64,000 nucleotides of DNA from Liolophura sinensis (taxonomy: Eukaryota > Mollusca > Polyplacophora > Chitonida > Chitonidae). Position 1 is the first letter of the stretch. The number at the start of each line of letters is the position of its first letter. Of this stretch, positions 38,483 through 54,360 are shown in pieces. A program made the position numbers and the translations under genes. A model generated the notes under the pieces. The model made no database searches. It was not told where the DNA came from and saw only the letters and a program-made list of their open reading frames with translations. The stretch lies in NCBI RefSeq assembly GCF_032854445.1, contig NC_088300.1:32161608-32225607 (forward strand), read 5' to 3'.

Positions 38483-41159
38483 CCTGTGAAGTATATTAAT
38501 GTAGGTTTCTTTTATAGACTTCTTCCTAATGTTAATCACTAATCAGTTGCATTGCAAATTAGTTATTCACTACAGCTGTATATTGTGCATGGTATTCTAC
38601 TTTAATCCAATCATGTGAACAAGTTTATGGTAAGGGACTGTTTTAGTTTTATAAGCCTGAACTCGCTTTGCATATTTTGCATTTTCCACTGCATACAAAA
38701 ACAGAAACAAATTTTCAAGCTCTAATTATTGTCTTCCAAAATTTACACTTCCTCAGATTTTACTGAGAAATTGCTTATAAAATTTTATGAACTTGGCTTC
38801 ATTTAGGGTAGAGGAAAAATTCTGGTCAGATCAAACATTGACTACACATATACAAACACAAATTTTTTTTAATTCACACCAATCAGGGTTTGGTAAAGGT
38901 TAACAGAGTGTCTGGGGACTGCCCTTTGCTATCTCGTCAACAATCCAATAAATGCAGCACCTGCCAGGTCTCCTGGAAATTTACAGGAAAGCAATCATTT
39001 GCATGAAATAATTTATAGCTCTGCTGGGAGTAAAACCTGTATCAGCATTTTTTTTTTTCTGATACATTTATTTATTATTATCATTAGCTTTTTGTTTCAA
39101 TGTTTTTTTATTACTCAAAAGCACACAGTTTGCAAAGAGTGAATAGATGGTGCCCATTGCTTTGTTTGGGACAGCAGTGATGGCATCTGCTCATGGCAAA
39201 TTTTCTAATGATCGCATTACTTAATTGTGTGTCTCTTGCTACACAATAAATACATGTATATAGATAAAAGGGATAGCCTACACACAACTGAGAACCTTAG
39301 ATGCATTGCTGCAGGCTTGCTGCCAGGCCTGGGCTTGCTATGTCTGCCTGGCATACTATAGGAGTTCTAACTAACCTGTATAGGCTGTACATGCAGTCTG
39401 GGATAATTTGATGCACTCCACATTATGTAAATTTCAGTTGCAGTATTCACATCAGTTTGATGATAATGTGTTATTTTGAACAGAAGGAAGTGAATTATTT
39501 AATGTTGTGCAAATTTAAAGACACTTGATTATGTTTGTGATTGATCTATACATCTTAAGTTCCATAGATTGCCAGGTTTGATAATGTGCTGTACTTCACA
39601 TTCATGATTTAATTAAATGAAAAGTGGAGTGGTTGATTTACTAAATGTGAACAATATTTATTTATTTGCATGTATTTTACAGAAATTTCTATTTCATTTT
39701 GTCATTATGGAATTAATTGCTAAAGGAGCAGTTTTTCATTTGATATATGAATCTGTGTACAGTCTGAAGTTGTCGTTAAATACAGACCTGAAAGATCTGA
39801 GATTTATGGTAAGTTATGAAGATATTTATTTTGAATTCCTGTGCAAGGCAGTCCAAAACTGGTCTGCCTATGCTGTTAGGATAGGATAGCCAGTGGTCGC
39901 CGGTGACCTCCTGCTGACCAGCACTGCTGCTTAACACATCTAATGAATGTTTGATGTGGAGTTAAGGGAGAGGCAGGTTAGGCAAACTAATAGCAGTAAC
40001 TGTAAATTGTAAATCGTGCTATTGACACCTTTTCAAAGAATCTTGTAAAGAGCAAATAAACAAGACAGCAGTGAAATTGTTCCTAGGAAAGGCGGGGAAA
40101 AAAAACATATGCAGGCACTTATAAAGTCACTTGGCTTGCCACTTAGCACTGTAGTCTAATATTAGCTGGTTTTCAAAAGGTGCACATTCCTTAGGTGAAA
40201 GTGTTGTGACATAGGTATAGAAAGGACTGTACACTTGTAATGTTACTTCAAACACCCATCTGTGGCACTGCAACTTTTGGGTTAGATGTATTCATATACC
40301 TAGTGTATAGAGGCGTGGAGAGGATCAAGATGGCAGCTTTCCTACTGTGCTGTTAGGCGGTTAAATCTCCCTCAGACTCCAGAGAAGATTAGTTAGGTTT
40401 ACCAGCAGGATACAGTTTCTGTTGAGATCTGCCCGTACCCAACCCATGAAAACAGACAACCATCATTAAGGGATATAATCTACAGATGGAGATACACACA
40501 CTTGGGTTGAACAAGAAAAAGTGGCCCATGTGGGGTGAAAAGCTGTGTTACATGCATATTTAAAAAATCCACCCGTAATAAGGAACTAAGAGAACTGAGT
40601 GCCAGTCACAACAACAAAAATGCTTGACCACCACTATAAGACAAAGTAAAACAGGATTGGGGGGAAAACTTGATTGTAACCCTTATAATGCAAAGAAATG
40701 ATGTTATTGAATAAATTGAGTTTAAAATTTGTACCCACGGAAGTAACACATGCAGTTTTTTGTTTCAGAAAGCTCAGTGTGTCAAACATTTACAAGTTAA
40801 TGTACATACGGTCAAATGGTCTTGAACATTAAGACCAGTACTTTTACTGGGAGCGGGCTGTGTCGGAGTGGTTTAAAGAAAAGAGCACATTTGTACAAAC
40901 TATACCTTAAATGAAAGAGCTATACAAACTCTGGGGAACTTTTTAAAATTTTTTAAAAAGTTTTCGTAGGAGAAGAAACAGTTTTAAAGATTGTCATGTT
41001 CTACAGAATTGAAAGTCCCGCCATGTTTAAGGCCTGTCAAATGAAAAACCCCAACTTTCCTCCTGATTGTGATGTCACTATGCTTAAGGTTTCACTCTTA
41101 CCACATGATTAACATTCATTTCCAGCCTCTGCTAAATTTGAACGTACATTTTAAGGTCT
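38483..41159 (+). other. ERR intron, segment 4
   Basis: Unique sequence. A 90-codon frame (39617-39889) has no recognised domain. Confidence 0.45.
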
Positions 41160-41465
41160 GTGAAGGCCAGCTCTAAAAAGTAGGAGTTTGGGATGTACTA
41201 GAAGGCCACATCATGCCTAAAAGCATGGCTGTAGGCTGTCGAAATGTGTCTGGAATGCCTTGCCCTGAAAAGTTTGTGGGCCTTTCAGCTACCTTTTCAA
41301 ACCTGGCCTTGGACAGAGAATTTCTCTCTGCACTTAAATTGTGGAGCCTGGTTAACATCAACATCACTTTACCTGGTAATTATGTCAACCCGTAAAACTA
41401 ACCACAGTCATGTAAATAAAAAAAATCTTCAAGCATTGCGTTAAAGAACAATCAGATAAATAAAT
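41160..41465 (+). mobile_element. SINE candidate, family C-like
   Basis: TTTTCAAACCTGGCCTTGGA and CAGAGAATTTCTCTCTGC resemble the family-C head region at 50155-50180 (CAAAGCTGACCTTGGACAGG). A tail ACAATCAGATAAATAAATAA ends the unit. The middle is too diverged to be sure. Confidence 0.4.
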
Positions 41466-44400
41466 AAATCTTAAGGTCTACATGTTTGAGGGATCATCTA
41501 TTTTAGACTAGTTGTTTGTCTTGTGCATATCCAATTTTAGACTCCCATATGTTTAAATTGTACATCAATCATATTTCTCAAGGCAAAGAATGAGATAAAA
41601 TGTAATCTGCATCAAAGATACATTGTAAATGCTTTATTATTGAAACAGATACAGGTCTTTATATGCTAATTACTAAATACCCTTGTTACCAAAGCAAGAC
41701 TTTCACCTTTTATCTCCACTGTAATGTACATGTACATGTCATTGGAATGACAAGTGTTTTAGATGAAATTGTCATATTTTGTTACTTGTTACTGTTTTCT
41801 GTGCGAGATTCCAGATAGATTCCCATAACCTTGCAGGAATATTTGAGGAATCGCAGTCTTTGAGAGTATCCACGTGTTAACTCTTGTGACAAACCCCCAG
41901 TCAGAACAGAAGCCACCTACTTTGTGTCCTTGGAAAGAGAATATTGTGACTTCAGAATTAGATTCAGTATCTGTTATTTGTGTGTAATTCATCAGTGTTA
42001 CTTTGAGCAATCTTTTAAAAGAAAAATGTGTTTACGACCATTGTGTTCATCGCTGCGTCTTATAACTCAGCCTAATGCTGCTTTGTGGCTTTGGAACATC
42101 TTCACGTTCTATTTTTACAACTGAAGGTCTAAAATGGTCTTGTGAAAGGCAATAAATCTCTGCATGAAATCTGTTCAGGCGATAATTTAACCCCACAGAT
42201 TGGCTTAATTGCCATAAATAGGATAGGTTGTGAACGTGATAACGTACAGGTATTTGCACTTCAAGGCTGTTGAATTGCAGCAACATGAAGCACTTAATAT
42301 TTATGAAACAATACCCTATGTAAACATCAAAATGATTGAGATTGGTGCAGTTTTGCAAACTTTTCTGTGGACAGTGGATGATTTGTGAGGAAAGTAGAGC
42401 TTGTGCATGGAAATAAAATAGCAAGTGCTTATGAAGTTGGCTAAATTTTGATTTAGTGGGAAATCATTAGGTGTAGGTGGATGAAAAAAAAATCTATCTA
42501 CATGTAGAAATCCCTAGCATCAGTAGAAGATAAATTTTATTTATTTATTTTTTTTTTTAAGGAAGGAAATTACACCAGAAGAGATAGCGGCATATTTTTT
42601 ATGTGAACTATGCAGATTATCAGGGTTTTTAGGGATAATGTCTACTCTTCTGAGTTTGGCTTGGTTTGTAATGTTGTTTTTGTATATTCATGTAAACCTT
42701 TTGTGGAACAGCAGCACCAGGTTGGTTCAAATGACGTCATATTTACAGTGCTGCCTCACTGAAATACTACATCCAAAGACAGGAGACTTTGGAGACAATG
42801 GAAAACCTTATTTACGCTATCCTTTTGCCCTCATTGTCAAGCCAGAGAATCGCCAAGATTGAAGATCAGGGACCTGTTCTAGGAAGCAGTCAAAGAATTG
42901 CCCCTGCTGCAATTTTCATGACAACATAGGGTGAAAAGATACATCAGCATGGTAAATTCACTTGAGGCAGCATTGAAGGATTTAGGTGTGGCCAGACTTT
43001 ATATTGATCTCTGTGTTATGAGGTATAGACTGCCATTTTTATAATGGGGTCTTCTGTATTTCGTACTACCCTCACCATATCAGTCACGCTTTTTATATCT
43101 ATGTATCCTCAGCATCCTCCTTATCACTAGATTTATGTCTTGAGGTAGAAAGGAGTTTGGAAAGGTTTTAAATGCTAACCATTGTAATTGGTTGATTAGA
43201 GCCTCTTGTCAATGCATTTGAAATCCCTGTCTATGCAAGTCTTTATCACCAGGCTAAGTCTACCTACGTTGATGAGAATTTATTTGACAGGTAACAGTCT
43301 TAAATAGCCTCTTTGCTTTTGAGCATCTCTGGTATGTTTCACTCGTGAACAGGGAAGGGTGAAGCCTTGAACCTTCAGTGAGGTGAGGTGAGAGTTGCAT
43401 GTACTGTACATGTAGCTGGAAGAACAGAATTATTGCCGAAGCTTTTGTATACTGATTAGTATGCACTGTGCTATATTAGAGTTGTGCCAGGAAGAACACA
43501 GCTGTTTGTGGTGCTTTTTTGTACTGATTACAATTAGCCTGCAAATCAGCCAGACACAGACATTGGCCATTACAAAAGTGGCTGATATCTGCCTCAAGTT
43601 TGTTGATGTTGGTCAATCTGTCTGGTAGAAATTCAGAGGTCTAGGAAAAGATGAGATTTAGTTGTGTAACTGTCAACTCGTGATCATGCTTTCAAGAGCT
43701 CCTTTCAATACAAGAACATTCAGCTGTCAGCACAGTACATTTTGTTGACTCTTCGGAGTACAAGATATCGTAGAGGTAACTTATCTAAAACAAAAAATGT
43801 TTCCCAGGCAGTTGGGAATTGTAGCATTATACATGGTCCAATTTCCGTTACCTAGCCCCTGCAAATTCGCCCATGTTACTTGGCTCTTAACAATAAACTG
43901 GATCATTATGTATGGAAGCGAGATGGTGTCTTGGTTTCCATTCATTATCCTAGAAGCATGCACTGTTTTACTTATTTAATTAATAACAAAACAGGGTCAA
44001 AACACAGTTAGTCCAAGTATGTGGAAGTGACTTTATAGATGGCGCTGTTTGTAGTTTTCCCCACATTATGTATGCTTGGTCGGTCAGTGATAACATTTAG
44101 CTGTGTCACGTGCTGGTAGGCATAGTATTGTAAAATTGTCAAATCAACAGAATCGTACGAAATTCTTGTACAGAGCACAATTTTGAATTTGTTCTCTTAC
44201 AGAGAAAAGTAAGGGAAGAAGTCTTTTGAAAACCAGAAGAAAAAAAATCGTTCCAACTCAAAATTTTAAATGTCAGGCACAAAGTCCTTGGTACCTGACA
44301 CATTGTCAGGTGCCACTGAAATAGTTGTTTGCAGGCTTGTGATTAGTATTCCCTGCACTGTATCATTCACTTTAATACTTCTAGTTTCAAGATAAAACAA

Positions 44401-45840
44401 TTACACATGAGTTACAAGTGTTTTTTGTGTGTGTGCTCTCGGTTTTCCTCTGTCATGAGCTTCATTCCTGATGTGCCAGAAACTGAGTGTAAGAAAAGAT
44501 AGCCAGATCTGAGAAAAGCATGTGGAACGAAAAACAGAAAACTATAAAGTGTTGTCTTGACCTTAAATTAGCCACATGCCGTATTGTGTAATTTTCTCCA
44601 GGGGTCTGTGCAGCTCGAGTGATGACTGCTAAGATGAAGTAGTTGGGCTATAGTTTTCGAGTTATCTTCAGGTGTTAGGTGTGTGAAAGGTTGGTATCTC
44701 TCATCACTTTCTCCTGAGTGAGCAACCAGGTGGAATTCTCATCAGCCAGAAATCTTGGCCTCCATGTCATTCTAGTGTTTCCAGCCCAGACTGTAGGCTG
44801 CCGCTCTCCAGCTCTGTCCCAACACCCTGTTAAACTGGATCTGCTATGACCTGGAACTGTTATGCAGCCGTCAGCTAATATTAATTGTGACAAGATGACT
44901 GCAGATTGAAAACCATCCATTATCATCTGAGTATAATGGCCATACAGAAATCGCTGTTCATTTACAGTTTTTCATGCCCAGTAAAAGGTTTATTGTGTTA
45001 AAATTAATATTTCTGACAAGATCATAAATATGTCTAAATGTCATCTTCATAATTGAACTTTTATGACATGTCTCCCTAATGATTTCTTCGTGTGATGCAT
45101 ACATGCATGTTTGGCGGTGAATTGATATAAAAGACAAGAACTCCTGTTAAATCCTAACTAAAGGCTTTTATGTTTGCTTTGTACGTTCTGCCAAGATCTT
45201 TAAACCTTTTTCCCCATTGCTTACCTTCATGTATATGTACATGTAGGACAGGGTAGGTTATTACTTCATACTCCATACAGTACTTCTCAGCCACATGACC
45301 TTGAGTGCATCATTTTCTAATTTTTGCTAGATTTTGCTTATAGGCACCTGGCCAGCAAATCCAAACGTTGTCAACAAGCAAACATGCAGACTGTGCCATG
45401 AAAGAAGATACCGTCTACATATATAATGTGCATGTACTTGTTGACAGGTTGTCAGAGACTTTCATATCGTATAATAGGCATTTGTATTTGGACAAGTACA
45501 TGTATAATAGTAATAGCAGTTGCCCATACACTTGTTATTGGCTACTTTACACATAAATGGGATTAAAAATTAGGCTTTTTTTGTGCTGTATTATAATTGA
45601 AATCAGATATGGTGTGTCTAATTACGCTTCTGTTTTTTTTTTGTTTTTTTTTTTTAATCAGCATGACAAAGCAGGAGTTCAGTGATAAACTTTGTTACAG
45701 CTTTTCTCATCTCAAGTTTGTATTTGAAATGCTTGAATGTGAGGACTTCTTAAATCGCACGCAGGTGTTTGTAAATGTAAAACACATGAACACCTGCTCA
45801 GGCAAGGTGAGGGAGAAGCCTACTTCAAAGGAGAAAATGC
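41466..45840 (+). other. ERR intron, segment 5
   Basis: Unique. A 125-codon minus-strand frame (42047-42424) has no known domain. A perfect ERR response element core in reverse (TGACCTTGA, the complement of TCAAGGTCA) is at 45296-45304, and a TNAAGGTCA-type match is at 44558-44566; both may be chance. An 83-codon frame at 44675-44926 is likewise unassigned. Confidence 0.4.
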
Positions 45841-49303
<3,463 letters not shown>

Positions 49304-50092
49304 ACTGTTCAAAGCTCCCCTACATTGAGGTACATGTACTTAGCTACAAGCATCATTCTGAGTAAAATGCATGTACAGGTGTGAGTGTAAGTGTTAATCA
49401 TTAGCAGAAGATATTAAATTTGTAGTCACAAAAGATACATGGTTTAGGTTTGGACAGCTGAGAGAATTCAAATAAAGCTCTTTTTTTTCATAAAAATACA
49501 TGTACCTCCTGTGTGGCATTACATTTCTTGTGCCTACACTGTTCATAATATGTCTACAGTGGTTATGTTAAGTATTGTCTGCTCTACTGTGACCTCTACT
49601 GGGCTGGCCGTCATTAAAGAAAAAGCTGTTGGGCACAACCTGAGCATATGAGAGAAAATAGGGTGTGGCAGTAAGAAATTTGATTTTTTATTATCTGGCT
49701 AATGACAAGGGTATTTTTAATTTTATTAAAAAGGATTTTAATGAAGTTCAGATTGAAAAAGAAATTTCTATAAAAATACCCTGCAAAGGCTTTAGAAATT
49801 TTTGGAGTGTCAGGCTATGTGCAGCAAACATATTTTTGATGGTGGTCACAGAAATGTTGTCCTGGTTTCTTTGTACCACAAATAATGACAGATCAGACTT
49901 GTCATATGATTGAGGACAGTCCATGTAGTATGTACATGTAATCTCATTCCTTTGGGTGTGTATGTGTGTAAAAGTACATGTTTGATATTTGTGATGCATT
50001 TAGAATATGCTGGTTAAACTTAGTGCAATGTAAACTTCCTATAATTGGGTGCATAGTCTTAAACTTTCATGCAGTGTTTACTGAATAGGGGA
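49304..50092 (+). other. ERR intron, segment 7
   Basis: No gene or repeat is recognised. Confidence 0.5.
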
Positions 50093-50452
50093 GCTAGCAG
50101 TGGCCGAATGGTCAAGGTCCTGGTCTTTGATTTGCTAGGGCACACACGGTGCCGGTTCAAAGCTGACCTTGGACAGGGAATTTGTCCGTTGCCTTGGACT
50201 CACTGTCCGTGTCTTTCTCCAGAAAGCTTGCGTGGCTAATTGAATCTAATATTCATTGAACATAAGTTGACAACTTGTCTTTCCCCAGTACATTGTGAGA
50301 ATAGTGGTAATGTGGGAAAGTTTGTCTGTAACTGTCTAAAGGTCAGTGGTTAACCTTGGCCACTCCAGTTTCTTTCACTCGTGAAACTGACCACCATTGT
50401 ATAAATGAAACCTTTTTGAGTATGGCATAATGAAACAGCAATCAAATTAAAA
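50093..50452 (+). mobile_element. SINE family C, near full length
   Basis: The head is tRNA-Leu/Ser-like (GTGGCCGAATGGTCAAGG as A-box, GGTGCCGGTTCAAAGC as B-box) with a variable arm between. The body contains GACCTTGGACAGGGAATTTG, TAAAGGTCAGTGGTTAACC, CCACTCCAGTTTCTTTCACT, TGACCACCATTGTATAAATG and GTATGGCATAATGAAACAGC, and ends CAATCAAATTAAAAAAATAA. The sequence TGAATAG occurs just before the head and again just after the tail, a possible short target duplication. Confidence 0.8.
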
Positions 50453-52484
50453 AAATAATGTGAATAGATTGAAGAGTTATTCGAGACAATCATGATAAAG
50501 AGCAAAATCACCTTGACATGAAACGTCTCATTCAGCTTTTTTCAGATGTACATATATATTTACTTTGTACCAGAACTTTGAGTATATTGCGTACATAAAA
50601 GCTACAAATATTGCATTATCAGTGTTGGTCCTGTTCCAAATGATAAACTTGTAGAGACGTTGCCTGGTAGTGCCATTTGGCAGATCCCATCGTGGGTAGG
50701 CTTTGTTTTTGTGAGCCAGCTGACTTAAGTCTTGGGTGTGTGTTTCACTCTGCTTGTTTACTTCATCAAGGTCTCCCAGTTTTACTGGTTACATGTACAT
50801 CATCAAGGTCTTAGCTACACATGATGTAGCTCACTGCTACAGGCATAATTACAAGTTCCACATTAGAACCTACGATGGCACATGTAGCATGGAGTATGAC
50901 AACGGGATGACTGGTATAACAGCCGAAATGTGTTGTCGGCTGGTTCATTGGCTGTGTACATACATCAAGATGGGTGCTCTTCACCATTCATCATCAGGCA
51001 GTGATGTCTTAAGGCGCATAATGCTATAGACTTAAGCTTTCTTTAGGCTGATGAATATATCTGGTTCGCACGTACACAGAATCCAATCACTCCATTAAAC
51101 TGTAGGCAGACCCTCATTAGTCGACTGGGCGTGGACAGTCTGCCTCCAGATACTCTGTTACACGGGAACCACATGGGGATGGCTTTGTGGTTTGCCTCAT
51201 TACACATTGAATTCAAGGAGAAAGCAAACATATAAATCTTCTGAACAGTGAATTACATTATTACATTTCCAAATGTAAAGCTAATTGTTTTGTTTCAAAT
51301 TTTAAATCTTCTTTCCAAAAACTGTTCCAGTATTTTATCGCTCATAACGATAGAGTACAAAGCCTGAACTTAGCCCCCCAATCTTCTTGATTGTGGCATA
51401 GACCTGATTGGTTTCCGAAGGTTTAATGATAATAAATGTGAAAGAGTTGGCTCGTGGAAGGAAGTTATGGTAAAATCTTAACCTAGTTGAAGATTGAAAG
51501 TAGCTCCTGTTCTATCTGGTCCGGGAATGAATGGGCTGGGAGGCGGGGAAAATCAATAGCTAGTGTATAGATTTTTATGGAGTCTCCTTCATATGCAGAA
51601 ATGGCAAGGACCATGGAAGATTGGGCAGACCTTTTGCTCTTCTACTCTGCTTTTGGCATTGTACTTTATCAGAATCTTGAAATTTCATTGCTTCTCAAAT
51701 AACCCATTATCAAATTGCATCATTCTGTCCTGGCATTATAAGCATTGCCTGAATTTCCAACTAAGTCACATGTATATTTTCACTGAAAAGGTTAATGCAT
51801 AATCTGATTGTGTGAGTTTACAGAAGATTGGCAGTTGTGCGGGTATTGTAGAATAAAACCATGGATATAATATATGAGTACATGTACATGATAATGCTGA
51901 CAACACTTCACAGCATTTACAATGTGTTTGTGTTGTTAGTAAAGGTGCTTGTCAATAGCGGCTAAAGTCACCCAAGATCTGGTTTCAGTCCCATTCCCTG
52001 ACAAGTACATGTACTTCTCAAGAGGCTTTTCGCTCCATGTCTGTTATCCTTGGGGCCTTGGAGACAAGAAACAGGTGACAGTGTGAGAGATTTCGCATAG
52101 TTTATCCTTGTCGTGCATAAATTCATTTATGCATTTGCTAGACTCACATTCTTGGTCCAGGTAGAGGGGAAAATTTCTGAGTAGAACTTTTTGCTAGGAT
52201 ATCACATTGATTTGTTTGTGCCAAAGACGATGTCAACTTCATAAAACTGTAGAGACTATTTCTCTACACACCATAGTTCTCTCAGAATGTTCCAAATGTT
52301 GGCCGTAGTGGTGACTGAAAAGGTTGAAGAATTAGGGTATCCAGTTAAAATGAAGGAATTAATTAATTACTACTAAGCATACTATTAAGGATGCATAATG
52401 TAGACGATGTAGTGAGAATCAGTATATGCCTGAAATTGTGATCTAAGACATGGAGTCTTCTGAATGCTAAACTTTGGAATCCTT
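50453..52484 (+). other. ERR intron, segment 8
   Basis: Unique. A 97-codon frame at 50736-51029 has no domain. No gene is recognised. Confidence 0.45.
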
Positions 52485-52632
52485 TCAAGGAGGTCTCGCA
52501 GCAACCTGTGGATGGTCGTGGGTTTCCTCCGGGCTCTGCCCAGTTTCCTCCCATCATAATGCTGGCGGCCATAGTATAAGGTTAAATATTCTTGAGTACG
52601 GCATAAAACACCAACCAGATGAACAAAGTGAA
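52485..52632 (+). mobile_element. MetaSINE-like copy, 3' half
   Basis: It starts at AAGGAGGTCTCGCAGCAACC and continues through GGGCTCTGCCCAGTTTCC, CATAATGCTGGCGGCC and GTACGGCATAAAACACCAAC. The ATAA tail is largely lost (CAGATGAACAAAG). Confidence 0.88.
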
Positions 52633-53819
52633 AGGGAAATGAACCAGCTCTGTGTTTACTTTTTTGATTGATGTACATGCATGTAGTTAAATGTGACTGG
52701 CCTTGGAATTTGAAAGCAGTCAGTCTTTCAGAATGGCTAGTTGCTTTGATGTTATTCTCACTGTTAAAGTTAATTCAGCATTAAATGATACCTGAAAGCC
52801 ATGTTAAATAGGTTATGCTTTATGTAACAGCTGTTATATCACAGTATTATAGAATATGCAGTGGTGAAATTTGTGCCTTTGAATGTCATATTATTACTCT
52901 GTAAAAGTACTGATGATTTGTAATTGGAGTTATTGATTTGCTGTTAGCTGAGTTTTAAATCCTGTTGCTATGCTGATTAAAATAGAGAACTGATGTCGTG
53001 TTTCAGGAAATGGCTTGCTGTGTCACTTTGAACGCCGTAGTCATTATATCAGCAGTAGTTAGGGAAATAGATGGAGGGGGATTTTTTACACCACCTGCTG
53101 GATCATAATGATAATCCATATAAATTTGTAGAGTTCCCAGTGGTAGTGGCACGCGTTAAAAAGGCTGGCCACAAATTCAGCCAAAATTACATGTACTACA
53201 CTCTTCACCCAAGATATATAATGTAAAGATCTCCAAGAGTTAAGAGCTTTATGAAATATGGGGTGGGTGCCTAAAGCATGCAGAGCTGATGTAACAGACC
53301 ATCTATTTATTCTTTTATAACCATGACAACAGAATTTCACAAGATGTTTTGTAAGTAAATAATAATACTACTGCACTATGCTCATCAAGTGGTAAGCCTG
53401 ATTCCCTCATTTTGATGGGAGATGCCAGGTTAAGCCCAAATTAGGCCATGCCTGTGGAGACGCTGTAATCAGCTGTCTTGGTGCCATCTTGGTTAATTCT
53501 CACTATATAGGCCCTATGGCATGCTGTGATCGGCCATAGATCTATACTTCTTGGCCTTGTGTCCACAGATATGCATGTACATATAGGCCAAGTTGTTCCA
53601 GTGAGGGACACTGTACATGTAAATATGTAAGCCTTGTGACTGACTGCTCCAAGGATACATGGTTAGTTGTATGGTCAACATAATGCTATAAAGCCTAAAA
53701 CAAACTAAAAAGTGATATCTTATCTACTGGGATTAGTGTGTTAGGTCTGTAAAAATTTCAGACAGTGTCAATTAAACAGCATTTCAGTCTGGATTCTTTT
53801 ATCACATTTCAGGAAAGAA
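52633..53819 (+). other. ERR intron, segment 9
   Basis: No gene or repeat is recognised. Confidence 0.5.
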
Positions 53820-54360
53820 GATAATTTGCACTGTGTATGTTTTTAGTTATGTCAAGCAGCTCTGTTAGCAACAGTGCCTTTTGACATCATATGTTTTGAC
53901 CTGGACCATTCTCTTAAAAGGGGTTGGGATGCATGACCACCTGGACTTCTTTGTGGATGGCACAGCTGTTGCAAAATTTGCTCTTGATTTTACTAAGGGT
54001 ATAGAACACGGATAGTCTGAGAATTTTTCCAGGGGAGCAAGGGGAAGACTGTAGATTGCGTGACGGTTACCGTAATAAGGTGACGCAGGAGAGTGAGCAG
54101 CCTCCTCCAAATGAAGACCCTGATTAAGCATGTCAGAGTTGATTGCTAAGGGCTGAACATCTCCCATTATAAAACCTGTCTGTGGTACGTTGGCATGCGG
54201 TGTGCCATGGTGAATGGTAGAATACACCTACCTGAGACCTGCTTGAGTAGGCAACAACACCCCAACAAGTATTGGAATCAATAGTGTCCACAGGCAGAGA
54301 TTACTACCCGTCACGCTATTCTAATGCCGTTTATTAATAAGATCCTCATTAAGGGTTACA
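53820..54360. other. Complex non-repetitive block with an antisense frame
   Basis: The sequence is compositionally richer than its surroundings and holds several CpGs (near 54060-54090 and 54190-54330). A 120-codon minus-strand frame (53865-54227) starts with ATG and has balanced composition, but no domain, splice context or homology I can name. I regard it as a candidate regulatory element first and an antisense exon second. Confidence 0.3.
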
